In this document: positions 1 through 9,864 of the stretch, piece after piece
How positions within the stretch are numbered: position 1 is the first letter of the stretch
Layout of the letters: each line of letters opens with the position of its first letter
Assembly: GCA_965653225.1 (NCBI GenBank)
Contig: CBFGZI010000039.1
Span: 1-28,980 of the forward strand
Length of the DNA stretch: 28,980 nucleotides
Direction: 5' to 3'
Source: JALZDI01 sp965653225
Lineage (GTDB): Bacteria; Actinomycetota; Actinomycetes; Propionibacteriales; Nocardioidaceae
Notes under the pieces: model-generated
What the model was told of the DNA's origin: nothing
The model's input: only the letters and a program-made list of their open reading frames with translations
The model's database searches: none
Program-made: the position numbers and the translations under genes

Positions 1-1086
1 GACGTCGGCCGCGAGCTGACCCGCGGCCTCGGCGCCGGCGCGAACCCCGAGGTCGGCCGCAAGGCCGCCGAGGACCACCGCGACGAGATCGAAGAGGTGC
101 TCAAGGGCGCCGACATGGTCTTCGTGACCGCCGGCGAGGGCGGCGGCACCGGCACCGGCGGCGCGCCGGTCGTGGCACGCATCGCCCGGTCGCTCGGCGC
201 GCTGACCATCGGTGTGGTCACCCGGCCGTTCGCGTTCGAGGGACGCAAGCGGGCCAACCAGGCCGAGGAGGGCATCGAGTCCCTGCGCGAAGAGGTCGAC
301 ACCCTCATCGTGATCCCCAACGACCGGCTGCTGTCGATCAGCGACCGGCAGGTCAGCGTCCTCGACGCGTTCAAGCAGGCAGACCAGGTGCTGCTGCAAG
401 GTGTCTCGGGCATCACCGACCTGATCACGACCCCCGGCCTGATCAACCTCGACTTCGCCGACGTGAAGTCGGTCATGTCCAACGCGGGCTCCGCGCTGAT
501 GGGCATCGGCTCCGCGCGCGGCGAGGACCGCTCGGTCGCCGCGGCCGAGATGGCGGTGTCCAGCCCGCTGCTCGAGGCCTCCATCGACGGTGCACACGGC
601 GTGCTGCTGTCGATCGCCGGTGGCTCCGACCTCGGCCTGTTCGAGATCAACGAGGCCGCCGCCCTGGTGTCGCAGGCCGCGCACGCCGAGGCCAACATCA
701 TCTTCGGCGCCACCATCGACGACGCGCTCGGCGACGAGGTACGCGTCACGGTGATCGCGGCCGGCTTCGACGGCGGGATGCCCAAGCGCCGCGACCAGCA
801 CCAGCCGGCGCTGCGTCGCGAGCAGTCCGGAGGCCAGCGCGGCCAGTCGGGCAACCAGTCCAACGGCTACACCCAGTACACCCAGAGTCCGCCGGCGCAG
901 GAGCCCGAGCAGCCGAGCCGTCCTGACACGCCACGGCAGCCCGCGCCGCCGCGCGATCCCGAGCCGACCTACGCACAGCGCCCGCGCGAGGAGCGGCCAC
1001 CGGAGCCGCCGCGCCAGCAGCGTCAGCCGCGGCCCGTCGCGTTCGACGACCCAGACGACCTCGACATCCCCGACTTCCTCAAGTAG
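1..1086 (+). CDS. ftsZ: Cell division protein FtsZ, 3' part (start lies before the window)
   Basis: FtsZ is the tubulin-like GTPase that polymerises into the cytoplasmic Z-ring and recruits the divisome. The frame is open from base 1, so the N-terminal part is missing. The tubulin signature GGGTGTG is at nt 139-159, and the T7-loop pattern NLDFAD, which completes the GTPase site of the neighbouring subunit, is near nt 445. A Gln/Pro/Arg-rich linker (about nt 780-1040) leads to the C-terminal peptide DDLDIPDFLK, the tail that binds SepF and other partners in actinobacteria. sepF lies 1.5 kb downstream, as in the usual dcw cluster. The stop is TAG at 1084. Identity is certain; only the N-terminus cannot be assessed. 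Confidence 0.98.
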   Translation, partial: DVGRELTRGLGAGANPEVGRKAAEDHRDEIEEVLKGADMVFVTAGEGGGTGTGGAPVVARIARSLGALTIGVVTRPFAFEGRKRANQAEEGIESLREEVDTLIVIPNDRLLSISDRQVSVLDAFKQADQVLLQGVSGITDLITTPGLINLDFADVKSVMSNAGSALMGIGSARGEDRSVAAAEMAVSSPLLEASIDGAHGVLLSIAGGSDLGLFEINEAAALVSQAAHAEANIIFGATIDDALGDEVRVTVIAAGFDGGMPKRRDQHQPALRREQSGGQRGQSGNQSNGYTQYTQSPPAQEPEQPSRPDTPRQPAPPRDPEPTYAQRPREERPPEPPRQQRQPRPVAFDDPDDLDIPDFLK

Positions 1087-1104
1087 CCGGGGGACAGGCC
1101 TGGC

Positions 1105-1833
1105 GTGTTCGCCTTCCAGGACACCTACGACCGCGTCGGCGTCGCCTTCACCGACCGGTGGGGCGGCGTCAGCGCCGCGCCGTACGACTCGCTGAACCTC
1201 GGCATCGGCAGCCCCGACGACCCGGCCAACATCGACCGCAACTACGACCTGGTCGGGTCGGCCCTGGGCATCGAAGCCGACTGGATCGCGCGGATGCAGC
1301 AGGTGCACGGCGCCGAGGTTCTGGTCGTACGCGACCCGCCCAACATCGACCGCCCCCCGCTGGTCGACGGGCTGGTCACCGACCGGCCGGGGCTGGCGCT
1401 TTCGGTCCGGGTCGCCGACTGCGTACCGGTGCTGCTGGCCGACGCCGAGAACGGCCTGGTCGGCTGCGCGCACGCCGGTCGCTCGGGCCTCGCGGCCGGG
1501 GTGGTGCCCAGGACCGTGCAGGCGATGCGTGACCTGGGCGCGCGCTGGGTGCGCGCCTGGGTTGGCCCCCATGTGTGCGGGGGCTGCTACGAGGTGCCCG
1601 AGCAGATGCGCGACGAGGTCAGCGCCGTGGTGCCGGAGTCCCGGTCGACGACGACATGGGGAACACCGGCCCTCGACCTCGGTGCCGGGGTCGAGGCGCA
1701 GCTGCGCGCCGCCGGTGCCGAGCTCGCGCCCACCCCGATGCGGTGCACGCGTGAGGACCCCGACCTCTTCTCCCACCGTCGCGACGGCAGACGGGCGGGA
1801 CGGTCCGCGGGCCTGGTATGGCTGCAGGCGTGA
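1105..1833 (+). CDS. pgeF: Peptidoglycan editing factor PgeF (YfiH/DUF152 family)
   Basis: This 242-residue protein belongs to the YfiH/laccase-domain family. Members correct mis-incorporation of L-Ser in the UDP-MurNAc peptide, and some show purine nucleoside phosphorylase activity. The metal/active-site residues are His68 (QQVHGAEV), Cys106 (VADCVPVLL) and His123 (CAHAGRSG), close to the E. coli family spacing. PHVCGGCYEVP and a C-terminal CTREDPDLFSHR motif are also present. The usual AHAGWRG is AHAGRSG, a variation I recall in other actinobacterial members. The GTG start at 1105 is preceded by a GGGGGA stretch about 10 nt upstream and lies 18 nt after ftsZ, so it probably shares the ftsZ transcript. 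The exact biochemical role here is inferred from the family. Confidence 0.9.
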   Translation: MFAFQDTYDRVGVAFTDRWGGVSAAPYDSLNLGIGSPDDPANIDRNYDLVGSALGIEADWIARMQQVHGAEVLVVRDPPNIDRPPLVDGLVTDRPGLALSVRVADCVPVLLADAENGLVGCAHAGRSGLAAGVVPRTVQAMRDLGARWVRAWVGPHVCGGCYEVPEQMRDEVSAVVPESRSTTTWGTPALDLGAGVEAQLRAAGAELAPTPMRCTREDPDLFSHRRDGRRAGRSAGLVWLQA

Positions 1834-2561
1834 GCACCTCCACCAGCCGCCGCGACCAGGTCGCCGACGGGCTGGCGGCTGTACGCGACCGCATCGCCCG
1901 CGCCTGCGACGCGGCCGGACGCGACGCGTCCGAGGTGGAGCTGATCGTGGTCACCAAGACCTTCCCGGCGCAGGACGTACGCGTCCTCGCCGACCTCGGC
2001 GTCACCGACGTCGGTGAGAACCGTCACCAGGAGGCGGTCGGCAAGCACGCCGAGTGCGCCGACCTCGGCCTGACGTGGCACTTCGTCGGGGCGCTGCAGA
2101 CCAACAAGGCGGCCGCGGTGGCCGAGTACGCCGACGTCGTGCACTCCGTCGACCGGGCGCGGCTCGTACGCGCTCTCGGCAAGGCGGCCGAGGAGACCGG
2201 GCGCCCGCTGCGCTGCCTGGTGCAGGTCAACCTCGACGAGGGGGAGGAGCCGGCCCGCGGACGGTCAGGAAGCAGACGCTCGGGCGCCCACCCGCGACAG
2301 GTGCCCGAGCTGGCCGACGAGCTGGCCGCCCACGGGCGGCTCGAGCTCGCCGGTGTGATGGGGGTCGCACCGCCCGACGGAGACATCGACGCGGCCTTCG
2401 CCACACTCGCCGAGGTGGGCGCCTCCGTGCGGTCCCGTCACCCCGGCGCGACCATGGTCTCCGCCGGCATGAGCGGTGATCTCGAGGTGGCCGTACGGCA
2501 CGGTGCGACACACGTGCGTGTCGGCAGCGCGGTACTCGGTGAGCGGCCACCAAACCGGTAA
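1830..2561 (+). CDS. yggS: YggS/PLPBP family PLP-homeostasis protein
   Basis: This is a cytoplasmic alanine-racemase-like TIM-barrel protein that binds pyridoxal 5'-phosphate without a known enzymatic reaction and acts in PLP and amino-acid homeostasis. The PLP lysine is in VVTKTFP, followed by VGENRHQEA, WHFVGALQTNKA and SAGMSGDLEVAV...HVRVGSAVLG. I prefer the GTG at 1830, which overlaps the pgeF stop as GTGA and gives the family-like MSTSTSRRDQVADGL; an in-frame ATG at 1818 would add four residues. A basic stretch, RGRSGSRRSG (nt about 2255-2285), sits in a loop that is usually shorter; the frame is intact either side. Its place between pgeF and sepF is the standard actinobacterial dcw arrangement. 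Confidence 0.92.
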   Translation: MSTSTSRRDQVADGLAAVRDRIARACDAAGRDASEVELIVVTKTFPAQDVRVLADLGVTDVGENRHQEAVGKHAECADLGLTWHFVGALQTNKAAAVAEYADVVHSVDRARLVRALGKAAEETGRPLRCLVQVNLDEGEEPARGRSGSRRSGAHPRQVPELADELAAHGRLELAGVMGVAPPDGDIDAAFATLAEVGASVRSRHPGATMVSAGMSGDLEVAVRHGATHVRVGSAVLGERPPNR

Positions 2562-2605
2562 TGTCCGCTGCGGCGGATCCACATATTCGAAAGGTCTATG
2601 AGGTC

Positions 2606-3136
2606 ATGGCTGGCGCAATGCGCAAGATGGGTGTCTACCTGGGCCTGGTGGAGGACACCGACCGCTACGACGACGAGTACGCCGACTACGCCGAGTACGA
2701 GGACGAGCCTGTCCCGCGGCGTGACCTCCGCCCGATGCAGCGCCCGATGGAACGGCCCATGGAGCCGGTCCGCGACGGCACGACGGGATCTGTCGCCTCG
2801 CTGGCCGACCGAGCGGCGGCCCGTCGCCCGCCGGCTCCCGGGCCGGTGACCGCCGAGCTGTCCCGCATCACCACGCTGCACCCGCGCACGTACAACGAGG
2901 CCCGCACGATCGGGGAGAACTTCCGCGAGGGCGTGCCGGTGATCATGAACCTCACGGAGATGAGCGACAACGACGCCAAGCGCCTCGTCGACTTCGCCGC
3001 CGGGCTGGTGTTCGCCGTTCGCGGCAGCATCGAACGCGTCACCAGCAAGGTCTTCCTTCTCTCACCGCCCAACGTGACCGTGGCCGCCGAGGACAAGCAG
3101 CGGATCGCCGAGGGTGGATTCTTCAACCAGTCCTGA
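2606..3136 (+). CDS. sepF: Cell division protein SepF
   Basis: SepF anchors FtsZ filaments to the membrane and is the main FtsZ tether in actinobacteria, which lack FtsA. The chosen ATG gives the conserved amphipathic membrane-targeting N-terminus MAGAMRKMGVYLGLVED, preceded by GAAAGG 11 nt upstream. The upstream in-frame ATG at 2561 would add 15 residues that are not family-like. An Asp/Glu/Tyr-rich then Arg/Pro/Met-rich linker (residues about 18-85) is followed by the SepF dimer domain (ARTIGENFREGVPVIMNL, then KRLVDFAAGL and a late SPPNVTV). It is 176 residues long and starts 44 nt after yggS. It fits functionally with ftsZ upstream and divIVA downstream. Confidence 0.95.
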   Translation: MAGAMRKMGVYLGLVEDTDRYDDEYADYAEYEDEPVPRRDLRPMQRPMERPMEPVRDGTTGSVASLADRAAARRPPAPGPVTAELSRITTLHPRTYNEARTIGENFREGVPVIMNLTEMSDNDAKRLVDFAAGLVFAVRGSIERVTSKVFLLSPPNVTVAAEDKQRIAEGGFFNQS

Positions 3137-3158
3137 CGCGGGGTAGGTTGGTGAGACC

Positions 3159-3171
3159 GCACCTCAGGTGC
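3159..3171. promoter_or_regulatory. Short perfect inverted repeat before yggT
   Basis: The arms GCACCT and AGGTGC surround one central base. The element lies in the 57-nt gap between sepF and yggT, 10 nt after a TAGGTT (3144-3149) that could be a -10 box. It could be an operator or a 5'-UTR hairpin; chance is also possible for so short an element. Confidence 0.25.
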
Positions 3172-3193
3172 TGCGCCCCTGCGTGGAGAGACT

Positions 3194-3490
3194 GTGCAGT
3201 TCGTCGGCAACATCATCGAGCTAGTCCTGTGGCTGGCCCTTGTCATGCTGTTCATCCGGTTCGTCGTGGACTGGGTGCAGGTGTTCGCGCGTTCCTGGCG
3301 TCCCCGCGGACCGCTGCTGGTGGTGCTCGAGGGTGTCTACACGGTCACAGACCCGCCACTGCGCGCACTGCGCCGGGTGATTCCGCCGCTACGTTTCGGT
3401 GGGATCGGTTTGGACCTTTCGTTTATGGTGTTGCTGCTGATCTGCTACCTGCTGCTCAGCATCAACCGGGCGGTGCTCCTCACACCCTGA
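3194..3490 (+). CDS. YggT family membrane protein
   Basis: This is a 98-residue integral membrane protein with two hydrophobic segments (residues about 3-25 and 72-92) joined by a basic, proline-containing loop (RSWRPRGP...TDPPLRALRRVIPP). The TDPPL and RRVIPP patterns are typical of YggT proteins, which sit in the dcw cluster of many bacteria and are linked to osmotic tolerance or division-site membrane organisation, though the molecular role is not settled. The GTG start at 3194 has GGAG 5 nt upstream, a close spacing. The gene lies between sepF and divIVA, its usual place. Confidence 0.88.
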   Translation: MQFVGNIIELVLWLALVMLFIRFVVDWVQVFARSWRPRGPLLVVLEGVYTVTDPPLRALRRVIPPLRFGGIGLDLSFMVLLLICYLLLSINRAVLLTP

Positions 3491-3503
3491 GAGCCCGTGC
3501 CGG

Positions 3504-3534
3504 TTGTCCTCAATGGCCGCTTACGGAGTACGGT
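3504..3534 (+). promoter_or_regulatory. Possible divIVA promoter
   Basis: TTGTCC (3504-3509) and TACGGT (3529-3534) are separated by 19 bp, about 45 nt before the divIVA start. The -10 fits the actinobacterial TAnnnT pattern; the -35 matches 4 of 6 bases and the spacer is long. A separate divIVA promoter would be sensible, given the 87-nt gap after yggT. Confidence 0.3.
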
Positions 3535-3577
3535 GGCCGTTCATGTTCCGACAGGACCGCAATATTGAGGTGAGGTC

Positions 3578-4384
3578 ATGCCGCTGACTCCCGAGGACGT
3601 GCGTAGCAAGCGCTTCACGCCCGTTCGCCTGCGCGAAGGCTACGACATGGGGGAGGTCGACCAGTTCCTGGACGAGGTCGAGGCCGAGCTCGAGCGTCTC
3701 TACAAGGAGAACAACGACCTGCGCGCCAAGCTCGAGGCGGCTCAGACCGGCGGCACCAGCGGTCCGTCTACCGTCGAGACCAAGGCCACGCCGACGCCCG
3801 CGCCGACGCCGCCTCCGCCCCCGGCACCCACACCTCCTCCGGCACCGGCCCCGACCCAGTCGATGCCGACACCGCAGACCAGCGAGGCCCAGGCCGCCGC
3901 CAACGAGGCCGGCTTGTCCCGGTCTCCCGGCACCGTCGCCGAGGCCTCCTCCGCCGCCGCCCGCCTGTTGGAGATCGCCACCCGTAACGCCGACGAGCTG
4001 GTCAACGAGGCCAAGGACCAGGCCGACCGGATCGTGGGCGAGGCCCGCACCAAGGCCGAGCGCGTTCAGGCCGAGTCGAGGTCCAAGGCCGAGCGGGTCG
4101 AGGCCGACGCCCGCACCCGTGCCGAGAAGCTCGACCACGAGACCGCCGAGCGCCGCAACCAGCTCTTCGGCCAGCTCGAGCGTGAGCGCGACAAGCTCGC
4201 CAAGGAGGTCGAGGAGCTGCGCGCGTTCGAGCGGGAGTACCGCAGCCGGCTCCGGGCCTACTTCGAGGGCCAGCTCGCCGTCCTCGACGGCAAGGAGGAC
4301 GTCAACAGCGCTCCGAAGCTGAGCAGCCACAGTGGCGGGGAGGGCTCCGGCCGACTCCGCTCCCTGCTCGGCGAGGAAGGCTGA
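3578..4384 (+). CDS. divIVA: DivIVA/Wag31 polar growth protein
   Basis: DivIVA (Wag31) is a coiled-coil scaffold that binds negatively curved membrane at cell poles and septa and organises polar peptidoglycan synthesis in actinobacteria. The N-terminal lipid-binding domain (MPLTPEDVRSKRFTPVRL, then a coiled coil to about residue 57) is followed by a Pro/Thr/Ala-rich linker (about 64-105) and a second long charged coiled coil (about 125-240) built from repeated EARTKAERVQAE-like segments. Its 268 residues compare with about 260 for mycobacterial Wag31. The ATG start has GAGGTGAGG just upstream. It is the last gene of the dcw-linked run and is followed by a strong terminator. Confidence 0.97.
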   Translation: MPLTPEDVRSKRFTPVRLREGYDMGEVDQFLDEVEAELERLYKENNDLRAKLEAAQTGGTSGPSTVETKATPTPAPTPPPPPAPTPPPAPAPTQSMPTPQTSEAQAAANEAGLSRSPGTVAEASSAAARLLEIATRNADELVNEAKDQADRIVGEARTKAERVQAESRSKAERVEADARTRAEKLDHETAERRNQLFGQLERERDKLAKEVEELRAFEREYRSRLRAYFEGQLAVLDGKEDVNSAPKLSSHSGGEGSGRLRSLLGEEG

Positions 4385-4410
4385 GCCTCCTCACCTCAGA
4401 CCGCGACACA

Positions 4411-4438
4411 GGGCCGCGAACCGAATGGTTCGCGGCCC
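4411..4438 (+). terminator. Intrinsic-type terminator after divIVA
   Basis: A perfect 12-bp GC-rich stem (GGGCCGCGAACC/GGTTCGCGGCCC) with a GAAT loop is followed by TTGTCTGT, 27 nt after the divIVA stop. The T-run is interrupted, as is common in high-GC actinobacteria. Because ileS converges from the other side, the hairpin may also stop ileS read-through. Confidence 0.85.
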
Positions 4439-4500
4439 TTGTCTGTCGTATGCCGGCGCGGGTTGCGGGCGTTGCCACGAGCCATGTAACCGAGTGTTGT

Positions 4501-4538
4501 GGTTGCTTCCCACGGGTTGTGAGCCGAGGGAAGCAACC
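4501..4538 (-). terminator. Second hairpin between convergent divIVA and ileS
   Basis: Perfect 11-bp arms, GGTTGCTTCCC and GGGAAGCAACC, enclose a 16-nt loop. It lies 45 nt beyond the ileS stop, in the position of an ileS terminator. There is no T-run on the minus strand, so termination efficiency is uncertain. Confidence 0.5.
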
Positions 4539-4582
4539 ATTTGCCCTGGGGAGGACGGCCGTGGAGCTGCCGAACCCCCCGC

Positions 4583-7801
<3,219 letters not shown>

Positions 7802-7813
7802 CGGCTGTCGTGC

Positions 7814-8097
7814 TCCTCGTCGCATCGCCGCTGTGGGTCGTGGGCGAAGGGACGAGGACGCGCCCCTCCGACTGGCGCGCTCCCGCGGTACCACCCTCCT
7901 TGGCCACCTCCCGCCCCAGGCCGGTGCTGCCCGGGACCGCCGGTGGTGACCCGCTCTGGGTCGCCGCATCCGGGTCTAGTGAGGAGGTACGGCGGTCGCC
8001 TGGTGGCTGCCTCGGGCCCTCCCGTTCTTCCGGCGGCTCCGGGGTGATGTTCACCCTCCGTGCGCTCCGCCGGGCTCACACCGTCCCCGGCTCGCTC
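7814..8097 (-). promoter_or_regulatory. T-box riboswitch of ileS (translational, ultrashort stem I)
   Basis: The minus strand at 7897-7884 reads AGGGTGGTACCGCG, the T-box consensus, whose TGGT can pair with the ACCA end of uncharged tRNA-Ile. Upstream, a stem with arms CCGGCGG (8073-8067) and CCGCCGG (8036-8030) carries a terminal hairpin GGGTG/CACCC whose loop presents ATC (8048-8046), an Ile codon. Ultrashort stem I with the codon in the terminal loop is known for actinobacterial ileS leaders. No terminator is seen before ileS. Instead TCCTCGTC (7858-7851) can pair over 8 bp with GACGAGGA (7821-7814), which covers the ileS Shine-Dalgarno. Uncharged tRNA should therefore free the ribosome site. 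The outer boundaries are approximate. Confidence 0.9.
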
Positions 8098-8150
8098 TTG
8101 GTCGCTCTCGGTGGCTACTCGGCCCCATCAGCGCCTTGTACGGCATACCG

Positions 8151-8156
8151 AGTCTA
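8151..8156 (-). promoter_or_regulatory. Possible -10 box of ileS/T-box transcript
   Basis: TAGACT on the minus strand fits TAnnnT and lies about 60 nt before the visible T-box stem. No convincing -35 is seen. An inverted repeat, ACACCCG/CGGGTGT (8177-8196), lies just upstream where an operator could be. Confidence 0.3.
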
Positions 8157-8196
8157 GAGGACCCTCCGAGGCCCTCACACCCGACTTTCCGGGTGT

Positions 8197-8334
8197 CCGC
8201 GGGGGTCGGGGCTGTCGTCGCCCTGACGGTCCGTGTCCAGGTGGCTTTACTTGCGCCCTGACCTGCACAGGTACGTCCACCGGGCGGGCACGAAGGCGAC
8301 ATGCACGGGTGTTCGAAAAGTTCGGTGGCGGTTG
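8197..8334. other. Remainder of the ileS/DksA-like divergent intergenic region
   Basis: The non-coding gap 7802-8416 holds the T-box, the candidate ileS promoter with its inverted repeat, and the promoter of the DksA-like gene. In this middle part I see only a short dyad, ACCTG/CAGGT (8261-8272), and no plausible gene or RNA. Confidence 0.5.
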
Positions 8335-8363
8335 TTGAAGGGCGTTCTAGGGAGGCATATCCT
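8335..8363 (+). promoter_or_regulatory. Promoter of the DksA-like gene
   Basis: TTGAAG (8335-8340), a 17-bp spacer and TATCCT (8358-8363) form the best sigma-70-type promoter in the window. The predicted start near 8370 gives a 5' UTR of about 47 nt with GAAGGGA 7 nt before the ATG at 8417. Confidence 0.7.
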
Positions 8364-8372
8364 CTCCGCACC

Positions 8373-8395
8373 ATGTGGTGGTGATCACTCCACAT
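8373..8395 (+). promoter_or_regulatory. Dyad at the predicted transcription start of the DksA-like gene
   Basis: The outer arms ATGTGG (8373-8378) and CCACAT (8390-8395) flank an 8-bp palindrome, GTGATCAC (8381-8388), with nearly the same centre. It begins at about +3 of the predicted transcript, so it could be an operator or a 5'-UTR hairpin next to the ribosome-binding site. Confidence 0.4.
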
Positions 8396-8416
8396 CCAAC
8401 GTGAAGGGATCGCAGG

Positions 8417-9328
8417 ATGCCGAAGGCACCGGCGAAGAAGACCGCCGCCAGGAAGGCGTCGGCCACGAAGGCGGCCGTGAAGAAGTCCGCGGCCGCCCAG
8501 AAGTCCACCGCGAAGAAGACCGCCAAGGCCCCGGCCAGGAAGGCCGCGGCCAAGAAGGCGCCGGCGAAGGCCTCAAAGACGGCCACGAAGGCCGCCACGA
8601 AGAAGGCCCCGGCGAGGGCGGCAGCGAAGAAGGCGACCACAACGAAGACCACGGCGAAGAAGGCCACCGCCAAGAAGACCCCCGCGAAGGCGGCCAAGAA
8701 GGCTACGGCGAAGAAGACCACCGCCCGCAAGGCCACGCCGGCCCGGGGCGGCACCAAGCAGGCCGCCGCGGCCGGCTCCGCCAGCCGGCCCACGACGACG
8801 AAGCGGACCACCAGAGCGGCCGCGGCCGCCAAGACGGCCAAGACGGCCGGCAAGACGGCGGCCAAGACCGCCACCAGGGCCGCCGGCAAGGCAGCGACCG
8901 CGACCAGGCCCGCCACCCGTAAGGCCACCGGAACGCGCCGGCTGGCCGTCCGCTCCGACGAGAAGCCCTGGACCGCGGCGGAGCTGGCCAAGGTCCGCGG
9001 CGAGCTCGAGGCCGAGCACGAGCGCCTGCGCGCGGAGATCCACGAGGCGGAGGAGGAGATCGCGGGGCTGTTCCGCGACGGCGGCGACGGCGCCGGCCAC
9101 GACCAGGCTGATGTGGGGTCCAGCACGTTCGAGCGCGACCACGAGATGTCGCTGGCCAACCACTCGCGCGAGCTGCTCACCCAGGTCGACCACGCACTGG
9201 AGCGCATCGACGACGGCACCTACGGCAACTGTGAGAGCTGCGGCAACCCCATCGGCAAGCTTCGCCTGATGGCGTTCCCGCGTGCGACACTTTGCGTGAC
9301 ATGCAAACAACGTCAGGAACGTCACTGA
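8417..9328 (+). CDS. DksA/TraR-type zinc-finger protein with a histone-H1-like Lys/Ala tail
   Basis: The C-terminal part (residues about 183-303) is a DksA/TraR domain: a coiled coil, then a C4 zinc finger with Cys272, Cys275, Cys293 and Cys296 (NCESCGNPIG...LCVTCKQ). DksA proteins enter the RNA polymerase secondary channel. The two coiled-coil-tip aspartates appear to be kept as Asp229 and Asp232 (DQADVG against DPVDRA in E. coli DksA). Residues 1-178 are almost only Lys, Ala, Thr, Arg and Pro (KKTA, KKAPA, KKATAKKT repeats), as in eukaryotic H1 C-termini and actinobacterial HupB tails, and probably bind DNA non-specifically. The ATG has GAAGGGA 7 nt upstream. It precedes lspA, as in Streptomyces. 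Dual nucleoid and polymerase binding is inference. Confidence 0.9.
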   Translation: MPKAPAKKTAARKASATKAAVKKSAAAQKSTAKKTAKAPARKAAAKKAPAKASKTATKAATKKAPARAAAKKATTTKTTAKKATAKKTPAKAAKKATAKKTTARKATPARGGTKQAAAAGSASRPTTTKRTTRAAAAAKTAKTAGKTAAKTATRAAGKAATATRPATRKATGTRRLAVRSDEKPWTAAELAKVRGELEAEHERLRAEIHEAEEEIAGLFRDGGDGAGHDQADVGSSTFERDHEMSLANHSRELLTQVDHALERIDDGTYGNCESCGNPIGKLRLMAFPRATLCVTCKQRQERH

Positions 9329-9864
9329 GCGGTAGTGACCCCGATTCCGAGCCCAAGGACCCAGACCGAAAGCCACGACGGTTCTGGCTGCTCATAGCCG
9401 TCGCCGTCGTGGCCTACGCGATCGACCTCGTCACCAAGACCCTGGCGGTGTCGAACCTGGCAGGCCGGCCGCCGATCGAGGTCGTCGGTGACTTCCTTCA
9501 GCTGCGGCTGACGCGCAACCCCGGTGCCGCGTTCAGCCTCGGCACCAGCGCAACTTTTGCGCTCTCGCTGATCTCGATCGGCGTCGTCCTGGTCGTGCTG
9601 TGGCTCGGGCGCAGGGTGGTCAGCCCGCTGTGGGCGGTCGCGCTCGGGCTGCTGCTCGGCGGGGCCATGGGCAACCTGACCGACCGGCTGATGCGCAACC
9701 CGGCGCCCGAGCACGTGCTGCAGGGCCACGTGGTCGACTTCCTCGAGCTGCCCAACTGGCCGGTGTTCAACCTGGCCGACTCGGCGATCGTGCTGGCCGC
9801 GGCGCTGATCATCCTGCAGAGCTTCCGGGGCGTGCAGATCGACGGCGGGCGGACGCGGCAGTGA
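9301..9864 (+). CDS. lspA: Lipoprotein signal peptidase (signal peptidase II)
   Basis: LspA is the integral membrane aspartyl protease that cleaves prolipoprotein signal peptides before the lipidated cysteine. Four hydrophobic segments are visible in 187 residues. Conserved patterns are LTRNPGAAFSLG, GNLTDR, VVDFLEL and FNLADSAIV; the aspartates of VVDF and NLAD are the catalytic pair of the family. The ATG at 9301 lies inside the 3' end of the DksA-like gene (28-nt overlap), so translation is probably coupled; a TTG at 9292 is a less likely start and I see no better start downstream. A hydrophilic N-terminal extension (about 28 residues, Ser/Asp/Lys-rich) precedes the first membrane helix. 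rluD follows with a GTGA overlap. Confidence 0.96.
   Translation: MQTTSGTSLSGSDPDSEPKDPDRKPRRFWLLIAVAVVAYAIDLVTKTLAVSNLAGRPPIEVVGDFLQLRLTRNPGAAFSLGTSATFALSLISIGVVLVVLWLGRRVVSPLWAVALGLLLGGAMGNLTDRLMRNPAPEHVLQGHVVDFLELPNWPVFNLADSAIVLAAALIILQSFRGVQIDGGRTRQ

Noticed and set aside
2220..2300. A frameshift pair in yggS
   Set aside because: Family-like sequence continues in the same frame on both sides, so an in-frame insertion is simpler.
7802..7969. A longer IleRS N-terminus (start at 7969)
   Set aside because: The extra 56 residues would be translated from the T-box itself and are Arg-rich without family similarity; a good ribosome site precedes the ATG at 7801.
8310..8326. A possible LexA/SOS box around GTTCGAAAAGTTCG
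   Set aside because: The actinobacterial box needs inverted GAAC/GTTC halves at fixed spacing; here the halves are direct repeats.
8417..8960. Lys/Ala codon repeats as a DNA repeat or assembly artefact
   Set aside because: The units vary at nucleotide level, the frame stays open into a good zinc-finger domain, and such tails are known in actinobacterial DNA-binding proteins.
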